Assembly: GCA_963833375.1 (NCBI GenBank) | Contig: CAWHXR010000011.1 | Location: 1-61,918 of the forward strand | DNA: 61,918 bases | Reading direction: 5' to 3' | Origin: DASUPK01 sp963833375 | Lineage (GTDB): Bacteria > Actinomycetota > Thermoleophilia > Solirubrobacterales > 70-9 | Part shown: positions 27,150-34,783 of the stretch, in pieces | Position numbering within the stretch: the stretch's first letter is position 1 | How the letters are laid out: each line of letters starts with the position of its first letter | Notes under the pieces: generated by a model | The model's database searches: none | The model's input: only the letters and a program-made list of their open reading frames with translations | What the model was told of the DNA's origin: nothing | Made by a program: the position numbers and the translations under genes

Positions 27150-27872
27150 GTGGTCGAGCACCAGGACGTCCCGCCGCAGCTGCTCGAGGCGATCGAGAAC
27201 CTCGCGCGCTTTCATCGCGAGCACGAGAAGTTCTACTCGCAGGCGCCGCTCCAGCGGGCCCGGGAGATTCAGGCCTCCTCTCGCGCGCTGAAGGCGCTGG
27301 CCGCCCAGTGGAGCGAGGCTGAGCCGAGCGAGCATCCGGCGCCCAATCCCTACGCCGGCGCGGAGGACCTCAACCCTCCCGGCCTGGCGGGTGAGAGCGG
27401 CATCCTCTTCCTGGAGGGGGAGGGAGAGCCAGCCGAGATCGCCCAGCTGAAGCGCGACATCGAGGAGAAGGCGGCCGGCTGCGAGCAGACGGGCGAGTGG
27501 CTCTCGGCGGCGATGGAGCAGGCGTGGGGGATCGCCGGGACCCTCGTCCAGTTCGACGACCTGATCGATCTGCTCGGTGAGCGCCACCGGATCATCGGCA
27601 ACGACTGGCAGGCCGCGGGGATGAACAGCCTCGCCGGGCGCTTCCTGCGGCGCTCGCTCGAGGTGCTCGAGCGGATCGACTTCTCACCGGCCGCCCTGCG
27701 CGCGGACCTCGCCGGGCCGAGGCGCAACCCGCCCTACCTCTACACCGCCAGCGAGCTGCTCGACGCCGCCGCGGACCTCTACTCGCGCTCCTCGACCCTC
27801 GTGCATGAGAACGAGCGGCGCTGGCGGATCTTCGGCGAGCGGGTGCGTGAGCTGCGCGCCGCGGTCGGCTAG
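27150..27872 (+). CDS. Uncharacterised 240-residue helical protein
   Basis: GTG 27150 opens VEHQDVPPQLLEAIENLARF. The protein is acidic and largely helical: FHREHEKFYSQAPLQRAREI, then a Pro/Gly-rich segment (about 65-95), IAQLKRDIEEKAAGCEQTGE, and FSPAALRADLAGPRRNPPYL towards the end. A single Cys is present. I recognise no family or catalytic motif. It is intact, codon use matches its neighbours, and it is followed 11 bases later by a HEAT-repeat gene, so the pair may act together, possibly with the hydrogenase upstream. Confidence 0.7.
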   Translation: MVEHQDVPPQLLEAIENLARFHREHEKFYSQAPLQRAREIQASSRALKALAAQWSEAEPSEHPAPNPYAGAEDLNPPGLAGESGILFLEGEGEPAEIAQLKRDIEEKAAGCEQTGEWLSAAMEQAWGIAGTLVQFDDLIDLLGERHRIIGNDWQAAGMNSLAGRFLRRSLEVLERIDFSPAALRADLAGPRRNPPYLYTASELLDAAADLYSRSSTLVHENERRWRIFGERVRELRAAVG

Positions 27873-27883
27873 CTCCGACCACG

Positions 27884-28408
27884 GTGGCGAAGCGCCTCGA
27901 CCCGCGCGTCGTCCTCTCCGGAGGCGACCCGCGATCGCTGGGCCGGGCGCAGGAGGTGGTCGATGCGGTGCTCTCCGACCACGGTCTGCTGCCCGCGCTG
28001 TTCGGCGGGGTGATGGACGAGGACGAGCTGGTCCGGATGCGCGCGAGCGACACGCTGGAGAAGGTCTGCCGCGAGCGCCCGGAGTGGCTCGTTCCCTACG
28101 TGGATCGCCTGCTCACCGAGCTCGCGCCAATTCAGCAGGACTCGGTCCGCTGGCACGTCGCCCAGATGCTCGGCGAGGTGCCGCTCTCCGAGCGGCAGCG
28201 CGAGGACGCGGCACGACTGCTGGAGCGCTTCGCCGACGAGGAGGACGGCGGCTTCGTCGTCGCGCACGCGCTGACCAGCCTCGCGGCCCTCGCCGAGGAC
28301 GACCCCGCCCTGCGCCGCTCGCTCAGGGGGCGGCTGGAGCGCCTCTCGAGGGACGAGCGCGGCTCGGTCGCGAAGCGGGCGGGCAAGCTTCTCGCCGCCT
28401 TGAAATGA
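27884..28408 (+). CDS. HEAT-repeat protein
   Basis: 174 residues of paired helices: VMDEDELVRMRASDTLEKVC, then DSVRWHVAQMLGEVPLSERQ, then VVAHALTSLAALAEDDPALR. These match the HEAT/PBS-lyase-like repeat with conserved Asp/Arg and Ala positions. Such scaffolds bind proteins or nucleic acids. The partner is not evident. The GTG start at 27884 comes 11 bases after the preceding unknown gene, and its TGA overlaps the ATG of a small downstream ORF (ATGA). Confidence 0.75.
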   Translation: MAKRLDPRVVLSGGDPRSLGRAQEVVDAVLSDHGLLPALFGGVMDEDELVRMRASDTLEKVCRERPEWLVPYVDRLLTELAPIQQDSVRWHVAQMLGEVPLSERQREDAARLLERFADEEDGGFVVAHALTSLAALAEDDPALRRSLRGRLERLSRDERGSVAKRAGKLLAALK

Positions 28409-28567
28409 TCACGCGCCGATGGCACGATCGTCTGGCTCATCGCCAACAACATCGGCGCAGGCGAGTCGCTCGAGCTCGACCTGGTGAACGCCTGGACAGC
28501 GACGCTGATCGCGGCCATCGCGCTTGACGTCAATCGGCCTCACTTCATCCCGGGTCGCGGCAAGTAG
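28405..28567 (+). CDS. Small membrane-like protein (~53 aa), frameshifted
   Basis: ATG 28405 overlaps the HEAT gene stop and reads MITRR. After a one-base shift the sequence becomes ADGTIVWLIANNIGAGESLE, followed by LVNAWTATLIAAIALDVNRP, ending PHFIPGRGK at 28567. The composition looks protein-like and the overlap suggests coupling. It has one or two weakly hydrophobic helices and no recognised family. Confidence 0.4.
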
Positions 28568-28591
28568 CGCCGTGCGGGGCCCAGAACCTGC

Positions 28592-28640
28592 GGCTCCGCG
28601 CGCTCCGAGCGCGTGGCTGCTTGCGCAGCCCCTGCGGAGC
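28592..28640. terminator. Nested hairpins between convergent operons
   Basis: GCTCCGC (28593-28599) pairs with GCGGAGC (28634-28640). Inside are CGCGCT-CCG-AGCGCG (28599-28613) and GGCTGC-TTGC-GCAGCC (28615-28630), both perfect. The position between the ends of the plus-strand genes and the minus-strand POR operon suggests a two-way terminator, although no T-tract follows. Confidence 0.5.
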
Positions 28641-28676
28641 GGCACAAGGTCTCTCTCGTCCTCCCCCAACCCCAGT

Positions 28677-30332
28677 TCAGATCTTCTCCGGAACCATCTC
28701 GATCGCGCCGCAGGGGCACTCCGCGACGCAAAGTCCGCAGCCCTTGCAGAAGTCGAGGTCGATCTCGTAGTAGTTCGCGTCCGCCGGCTCGGCGAGCTTC
28801 ATCACCGCGTTGTCGGGACAGACCCCGTAGCAGTTGTCGCAGGAGAAGCAGTTTCCGCAGGACATGCACCGCCGGGCCTCATAGAGAGCGTTCGACTCGT
28901 CGAGGCCGGCGACCACCTCGTCGAAGGTCGCCCGGCGCCGCTCGACCTCGAGCTTCGGCTGGACAGTGCGCGGGGCGTCCGCGTAGTACCAGGTGTTGAG
29001 CTTGTCGAAGCTGGCGATCTCGGGCTGGGGCGGGTGGCGGTAGGGCTCGCCGCGCAGCCAGCCGTCGATGTTGCGCGCCGCGTTCTTGCCATGGCCGATC
29101 CCGACGGTGACCGTGCGCTCGGCGGGGACCATGTCGCCGCCAGCGAAGATGCCGTCGTGCCCGGTCATCATGTTGTCCCCGACCTGGACGACCCCGTCGT
29201 CGACCTCGATCCCCTCGATCCCCTCGAGCAGCGAGAGGTCGGCCTCCTGGCCGAGCGCGAGGATCACGGAGTCGGCCTCGAGCTCCTCGAGCTCGCCGGT
29301 CGGCTGGGGGAAGCCCGTCTCGTCGAGCTCCATCTTCTCCATCGTCACCTTGCCGCCGTCGACCTGCTTGATGGTCTCCAGCCAGCGCATCATCACGCCC
29401 TCCTCCTCGGCCTCCTCGACCTCGAACTCGTGGGCCGGCATCCGCTCGCGGGTGCGGCGATAGACGACCACCGCGTCGGTGGCGCCGAGGCGCTTGGCGG
29501 TTCGGGCGACGTCCATGGCGGTGTTGCCTCCCCCGACCACCACCACCCGCCGGCCCAGCAGCGGCTTCTCCTCACCCTCCATCGACTCGAGCACCGAGAC
29601 GGCGTCGAGTATGTGGGCCGCCTCGCCGGCCGGGACGTAGGCGCGCTTGCCGATATGAGCCCCGACCGCGAGGAAGACCGCGTCGAAGCCGCCCTCCTTC
29701 ATCGACTCCTCGACGTTGGTCACCTTCGTGTTCAGCCTCAGCTCGACGCCCATCTCGAGGATCCGCTTGACCTCGGCGTCGAGCACGTCGCGGGGTAGCC
29801 GGTACTTGGGGATGCCGAAGCGCATCATCCCGCCGGTCATCGGACCGGCCTCGTGGATCTCGACCTGATGGCCGCGCCGGGCCAGGTGGTAGGCGGCGGA
29901 GAGTCCGGAGGGGCCGGCTCCGACGATCAGCACCCGCTTGCCGGATGACTCGTGAGGGGCCTCGAATGACCAGCCCTGCTTGATCGCCTCATCGCCGAGG
30001 AAGCGCTCGACCGAGTTGATCCCCACCGCCTCGTCGAGCTGGGCGCGATTGCAGTCGGTCTCGCAGGGGTGGTAACAGACCCGGCCCATGATCGCCGGGA
30101 ACGGGTTGTCCTCGACCAGCTTCCGCCAGGCGCGCTCGTAGCCCTCGCCGCCCTCCTCGGCCTCATAGAGCCAGGCCTGGATGTTCTCGCCGGCAGGGCA
30201 GGCGTGGTTGCAGGGCGGCAGCCGATCGACGTACTGGGCGCGCTCGGTGCGCCAGCTGCCGGTCTTGTTGGCGAGGCTGGAGCCGACGTCCAGCGTGATC
30301 GCGAAGGGGAGGTTGTTGTTGGAGGCTTCCAT
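28677..30332 (-). CDS. GltD-like flavoprotein fused to a POR delta-type 2[4Fe-4S] ferredoxin domain
   Basis: About 551 residues from ATG 30332. The N-terminal Fe-S domain has CNHACPAGE and GRVCYHPCETDCNR. Then FAD-binding VLIVGAGPSGLSAAYHLARR and NAD(P)-binding VVVVGGGNTAMDVARTAK as in glutamate synthase small subunit/NfnB. The C-terminal 70 residues hold CMSCGNCFSCDNCYGVCP and CKGCGLCVAECPCGAIEM, the pattern of the PorD (delta) ferredoxin subunit. The gene overlaps the POR beta stop (TGATG), and no separate porD exists. It probably passes electrons between NAD(P)H and the POR clusters, giving a pyridine nucleotide-linked POR (inference). Confidence 0.9.
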   Translation of the reverse strand: MEASNNNLPFAITLDVGSSLANKTGSWRTERAQYVDRLPPCNHACPAGENIQAWLYEAEEGGEGYERAWRKLVEDNPFPAIMGRVCYHPCETDCNRAQLDEAVGINSVERFLGDEAIKQGWSFEAPHESSGKRVLIVGAGPSGLSAAYHLARRGHQVEIHEAGPMTGGMMRFGIPKYRLPRDVLDAEVKRILEMGVELRLNTKVTNVEESMKEGGFDAVFLAVGAHIGKRAYVPAGEAAHILDAVSVLESMEGEEKPLLGRRVVVVGGGNTAMDVARTAKRLGATDAVVVYRRTRERMPAHEFEVEEAEEEGVMMRWLETIKQVDGGKVTMEKMELDETGFPQPTGELEELEADSVILALGQEADLSLLEGIEGIEVDDGVVQVGDNMMTGHDGIFAGGDMVPAERTVTVGIGHGKNAARNIDGWLRGEPYRHPPQPEIASFDKLNTWYYADAPRTVQPKLEVERRRATFDEVVAGLDESNALYEARRCMSCGNCFSCDNCYGVCPDNAVMKLAEPADANYYEIDLDFCKGCGLCVAECPCGAIEMVPEKI

Positions 30333-31462
30333 CACTGCGGTCCGTGTGGGGAGGAGGCCAGCAGCCGCATCAGGTTGGTCTCCTGCTCGTCGGTGCGAGA
30401 TGGGTCGGAGGTCCCCGGCGTCGCCCCGGCGATGTCGGAGGCGCTACCGGGCAGGTCGCCGCCCTCGTCGGCGTCCGCCAGCAGCCCGAAGTTCCGGATG
30501 TTGCGGTCCGCCTTCTCCTGGATCTTCGCGATCACCTCGGTCTGGGGCGGATCGCCGAAGAGGTGCGCGTAACGCTTTTGCAGCTTCAGGTAATCCTCAA
30601 CCGGCACCGGCCGGCGGATCTTGGAGACCGAGGTGACCTCTCCGTCCTCGGCCTCGAAGACCGGAAAGAGCCCGGTCTCCTTGACGAGCCTCGCGACCCG
30701 GATCGTGTCGCGCGATGCCGATCCCCAGCCGAGCGGGCAGGGGACGAAGACGTGGATGTAGCGGGCGCCGCGCATCTCCATCGCCCGCTCGACCTTGGCC
30801 TCGAGGTCGCGCAGCTCGGCGACCGTCGCGGTCGCCACATAGGGGATCTCGTGAGCCATCGCGATCAGCGGCGCGTTCTTGCCCTTGCCGAAGGCGTTGC
30901 CGGGCTGGCCGCCGAGCGGCTTGGTGTTCGCCGTCCGGGCGGCGGGAGGGGTGGCCCCCGAGCGCTGGACGCCGGTGTTCATGTAGGCCTCGTTGTCGTA
31001 ACAGACGAACAGCACGTCGTCGTTTCGCTCGAACATCCCCGAGAGGCAGGCGAAGCCGATGTCGAGGGTGCCGCCGTCCCCGCCCTGTCCGATCACCCGC
31101 ACGTCGTCGCGGCCCTTCGCCTTGAGCGCCGCGGCCACGCCCGTGGCGACCGCGGGGGCGTTGCCGAACAGGGAGTGGATCCAGGGCAGCTGCCACGAGG
31201 ACTCGGGATAGGGGGTGGAGAAGACCTCGAGGCAGCCGGTGGCGTTCGTGGCGATCAGCTCGCCATCGGTGGCGCGCATCGCCGCGTCGAGCACGTAGCG
31301 GGCGCCGAGCGCCTCGCCGCAGCCCTGGCAGGCGCGGTGGCCGGAGGTGAGCGTGTTGGAGCGCTCCATCCGAGCCTGAACCGAGCGCTGGTCGGGGGGG
31401 AGCAGCCGGTTGCCGGCGACGAAGGTGCCGGCCTGGTAGAGCTTGATCTCCTGGTAGGCCAT
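30332..31462 (-). CDS. porB: Pyruvate (2-oxoacid):ferredoxin oxidoreductase beta subunit
   Basis: 376 residues, the TPP-binding subunit. GHRACQGCGEALGARYVLDA starts the domain, then IGQGGDGGTLDIGFACLSG (Mg-TPP binding) and CYDNEAYMNTGVQRSGATPP. WIHSLFGNAPAVATGVAAAL also matches PorB. The NTGVQRSG form is typical of pyruvate-specific enzymes. The Pro/Ser/Thr-rich C-terminal tail is longer than usual. It is co-translated with the GltD-PorD gene. POR decarboxylates pyruvate to acetyl-CoA or runs the reverse carboxylation with low-potential ferredoxin. Confidence 0.92.
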   Translation of the reverse strand: MAYQEIKLYQAGTFVAGNRLLPPDQRSVQARMERSNTLTSGHRACQGCGEALGARYVLDAAMRATDGELIATNATGCLEVFSTPYPESSWQLPWIHSLFGNAPAVATGVAAALKAKGRDDVRVIGQGGDGGTLDIGFACLSGMFERNDDVLFVCYDNEAYMNTGVQRSGATPPAARTANTKPLGGQPGNAFGKGKNAPLIAMAHEIPYVATATVAELRDLEAKVERAMEMRGARYIHVFVPCPLGWGSASRDTIRVARLVKETGLFPVFEAEDGEVTSVSKIRRPVPVEDYLKLQKRYAHLFGDPPQTEVIAKIQEKADRNIRNFGLLADADEGGDLPGSASDIAGATPGTSDPSRTDEQETNLMRLLASSPHGPQ

Positions 31463-31471
31463 CGCTCCTCC

Positions 31472-32723
31472 TCAGTGGGGTCTCGCGGCGACGACGCCGA
31501 TGTCGTTGAGGATGTTCTGCTCGTGGGGGCCGGAGGGCGTGTCCTGGTGGGCTCGCTCGAGCTCGCGCTCGACGAGGTCGGTCTTCAGGTCGAGGAAGCC
31601 GAGCGGCCCGAGCTCGTCGCGGCCGGCTCGCTCGAGCAGGTCCCGCAGCGACTCGCGGGTGATCGAGCGGCCCCCGAGCCCGGCGATCACCGTGTTGCAG
31701 CGGGTGTGGGTGCGCTCAGCGCCTCGTGGACGTCGGTCGAGACGATCCCGCCGCGGCCGACCGCGAGCGCCTTCTCGAGGACGACGACGCGGCGGGCACC
31801 GGCAAGGGCCTCGCGGACCTCATCGAGCGGGAAGGGGCGGAAGGACTTGATGCCGAGGGCACCGACCCTGACGCCGGCGTCGCGCATCTCATCGACGACG
31901 GCCTCGATCGTCCCGAGCACCGAGCCGAGCGCGACGATGATCGTCTCGGCCCCCTCGGTCCGGTAGCGGCGCAGCAGTCCGCCGGAGGGGCGGCCGAAGT
32001 CGATCGCGAAGCGCTGCGCGACCTGGGAGATCACGTCCAGCGCCTCCATCTGCTTGGCGTGGGCGAGGTACTTGACCTCGAAGAAGGCCTCCGGGCCGAC
32101 CATCGCGCCGATCGTCACCGGGTGGGCCGGGTCGAGCACCTGCCGTGGCTCGAAGCCGGCACGAAGTCGTCGACCTGCTTCTGGTCCGGGATGTCGACCT
32201 CCTCGTAGGCGTGGGTGAGGATGAAGCCGTCCATGCAGACCATCACCGGCAGCGAGACCTGCTCCGCGATCCGGAACGCCTGGATGTGCAGGTCGACCGC
32301 CTCCTGGTTGGACTCGGCGTAGAGCTGGATCCAGCCCGAGTCGCGCTGGGACATCGAGTCCGAGTGGTCGTTCCAGATGTTGATCGGGGCGCCGATGGCG
32401 CGGTTGGCGATCGTCATCACGATCGGCAGGCCGAAACCGGAGGCGTTGTAGAGAGCCTCGACCATGTACAGCAGGCCCTGGCTCGCGGTCGCGGTGTAGG
32501 TGCGCGCGCCGGTCGCCGAGGCCCCGATCGCCGCCGACATCGCGGCGAACTCGGACTCCACCATCAGGTACTCGCAGGGAGAGAGATCGCCGGTCCTGAC
32601 CAGGTCCGAGAGGTGCTCGACGATGTGGGTCTGCGGTGAGATCGGATAGGCGCTCACCACCTCCGGGCGGCAAAGAGCGACCGCCTCGGCGACGGCCCGG
32701 GATCCCTCCTCCTGCCTAAGCAT
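31472..32723 (-). CDS. porA: Pyruvate (2-oxoacid):ferredoxin oxidoreductase alpha subunit, frameshifted
   Basis: About 415 residues. MLRQEEGSRAVAEAVALCRP is followed by VSAYPISPQTHIVEHLSDLV, the YPITPxT-type substrate-binding motif, and EFAAMSAAIGASATGARTYT. After a shift near 32155 the middle continues FEVKYLAHAKQMEALDVISQ and ETIIVALGSVLGTIEAVVDE. After another near 31705 the C-terminus is VIAGLGGRSITRESLRDLLE. ATG 32723 overlaps the stop of the gamma gene by 8 bases. The breaks are probably sequencing errors because all parts are conserved. Confidence 0.88.
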
Positions 32724-33290
32724 GAGCCGGCTCCTCGCTTGCGGCGCGAATCCACTCGTGCGCCCGCTTCGCCCCCGCGACGTTCTTCTCCGCGACGGAG
32801 CCGCCGAACTTCTCCCTGATCGCCTTCGCGAGCGACTCCATCGAGATCCTCCCGGTGAGCGCGACGAAGCCGCCCAGCAGGACGGCGTTGGGGAGGGGGC
32901 GGCCGATCACCTCGCGGGCGATCTCGGTCGCGGGGATCGTCAGTGCGCGGCCGGCCGACCGTCGCGAAGTCGAGAGCCGAGCTCCTCGAAGGCCCGGGAG
33001 CTGTTCAGGAGCACGTAGCCGTCCTCGGCGAGGCCGCTGAAGACGTCGACCTGATGCAGGAGCGTGGGGTCCTGGACCACGAGGGCATCGGGCTCGGCGA
33101 TCGGCTCACGGATTCGGATCGGCGAGTCGTCAATCCGGCAGAAGGAGGTCACCGGGGCGCCGGTGCGCTCCGAGCCGAACGTCGGGAAGGCCTGCGCATG
33201 CTGGCCGTCCTCGAAGGCGGCGATGGAGAGGAGCTCCGCCGCGGTCACCACGCCCTGGCCTCCTCTTCCGTGGATCCGGACCTGGAACAT
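32716..33290 (-). CDS. porG: Pyruvate (2-oxoacid):ferredoxin oxidoreductase gamma subunit, frameshifted
   Basis: About 191 residues. ATG 33290 opens FQVRIHGRGGQGVVTAAELL, the classic gamma-subunit start, then AFPTFGSERTGAPVTSFCRI. The frame fails near 32940-32985. The downstream part is LTIPATEIAREVIGRPLPNA, VLLGGFVALTGRISMESLAK and a C-terminal KRAHEWIRAASEEPAHA. The frame is also open upstream into the wax synthase gene without a stop, see the finding on that junction. Order gamma-alpha-beta-(GltD-delta) is operonic. Confidence 0.88.
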
Positions 33291-33291
33291 C

Positions 33292-34768
33292 TCAGGCGGC
33301 GGCCGGGGCTCTGCGGCCAGCCCGGCGAGTTCGACGAGGGAATCCGCGATCCCCTGGTTGAGCACACCGACGTCCGGGACGGTGTCCCGGTCGGCGTTGA
33401 TGCAGAAGTAGAGCGTGCCGTCGTAACTGAAGACGGCGAGCCCGAGGGCATGCTCGGCGGCTATCGGGACCAGCGGCCAGATCTCCTGGACCCTCGAGTC
33501 GAAGTAATAGAGGGGCATCTGCGGGCCGGGGACGTTGGTGATCGTCAGGTTGAAGAGGCGGGTTGCGTACATCGAGCGAGCCATGAAGCTGTGGATCACG
33601 GGCGGCATATGCCGGGTGATATCGATCAGCGTGGAGGAGCCGATGGCCTGGGTTCTCGACTTGAGGGTCTCGGCCTCCTCGATCTGGCGCTCATAGCGAC
33701 GCTCCGGGTCGTCTTCGGCGACCGGAAGGTGCACGAAGAGCGAGGAGATCCGATTGCCCATCGCGAGGCGGTCTCCCGCGGTTCGGATGTTGACGGGCAC
33801 CATCGCCCGCAGGCCCATCGCGGGCGGCTTCTCGTCGCGAGCCTGGAGCAGCCGGCGAGCCCTCCGGCGGTGGCCGCGAGGACGACGTCGTTGAGCGTGC
33901 CGCCGAGGTGGTTCTTGATCGCCTTGAGCTCGTCGAGCTCCGCGCTGAGGACCGCGAGCCGGCGACTTTCCAGATCGGCTGGTTCAGGCTGCAGTGCGGC
34001 GCCGCGATCAGCTCGTCGCTGACGAGCAGCTCCGCCAACGCCCTGGACCGATGGAGGGCGTTACGGGCGCTGGACGGGTGTGCGGCGAGGCCGACGGCCG
34101 ACTCCGCGGCTTGCAACCCGGACTGCGAGGCCCGGACGGCGGCGTTGCCGGGCGAGGGTCGGCCTGGCGACGCGCGAGACGCGCCGTCGCCAGCGTGTGG
34201 CATCGGCCTGCCCGGCGGGATGGAGGCCGGGGCGCTTCCGTTCGACGCGCCATCGCCGTTCTGCGGCGAGACGCGCCGCTCCGGCTGCGTATCGAGCAGC
34301 GTGGTCCCGATGTCGACGGAGCCGACTCCGTCGATCATGCAGTGGTGCGTCTTGGTGACCAAGGCCCAGCGGCCGTCGGCCAGCTCGAGCACGACGATCT
34401 CCCAGAGGGGCCTGGTGCGGTCGAGCCGCTCGGAGAAGTACTCCCCGGCCCAGTCCAACAGCTCGTCGAAGCCGGCGGGCGCGGGCAGCGCGGCCATGCG
34501 GACGTGACGCTCGACGCGGAAGCCAGTGTCCTCCTCCCAATTGGGCCAGCGGAAGCCGCCGGTCCGCGGGGTGGAGAGGCCGGTGGGGGTAGCGCGGCAG
34601 GTCCGGAAGGCGGGCGAGGACGTCCTTCCGGATCTGGTCGATCGGCGGTGCCCCTCCATCCGGCTGCGGCTCGAGCACGACCACCGAGCCGATGTGCATG
34701 TGGGCGCTGAGGTCAGCCTCCTCGAGCTCGAGGAACGTCGCGTCGAGGGCGCTGAGCTGTTCTTCCAT
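33292..34768 (-). CDS. Wax ester synthase/diacylglycerol acyltransferase (WS/DGAT), frameshifted
   Basis: Makes storage wax esters or triacylglycerol from acyl-CoA. About 490 residues from ATG 34768 (MEEQLSALDATFLELEEADL). Active-site HHxxxDG is seen in TKTHHCMIDGVGSVDIGTTL. Later conserved blocks are VPVNIRTAGDRLAMGNRISS and FNLTITNVPGPQMPLYYFDS (the NVPGP motif). Shifts near 34590, 33960 and 33850 interrupt it. In the shifted frame a TGA at 33292-33294 overlaps the porG start. In the present frame it reads on into porG. Location inside the POR transcription unit links storage lipid to acetyl-CoA supply. Confidence 0.85.
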
Positions 34769-34783
34769 GGCCGCGCCCTCCTC

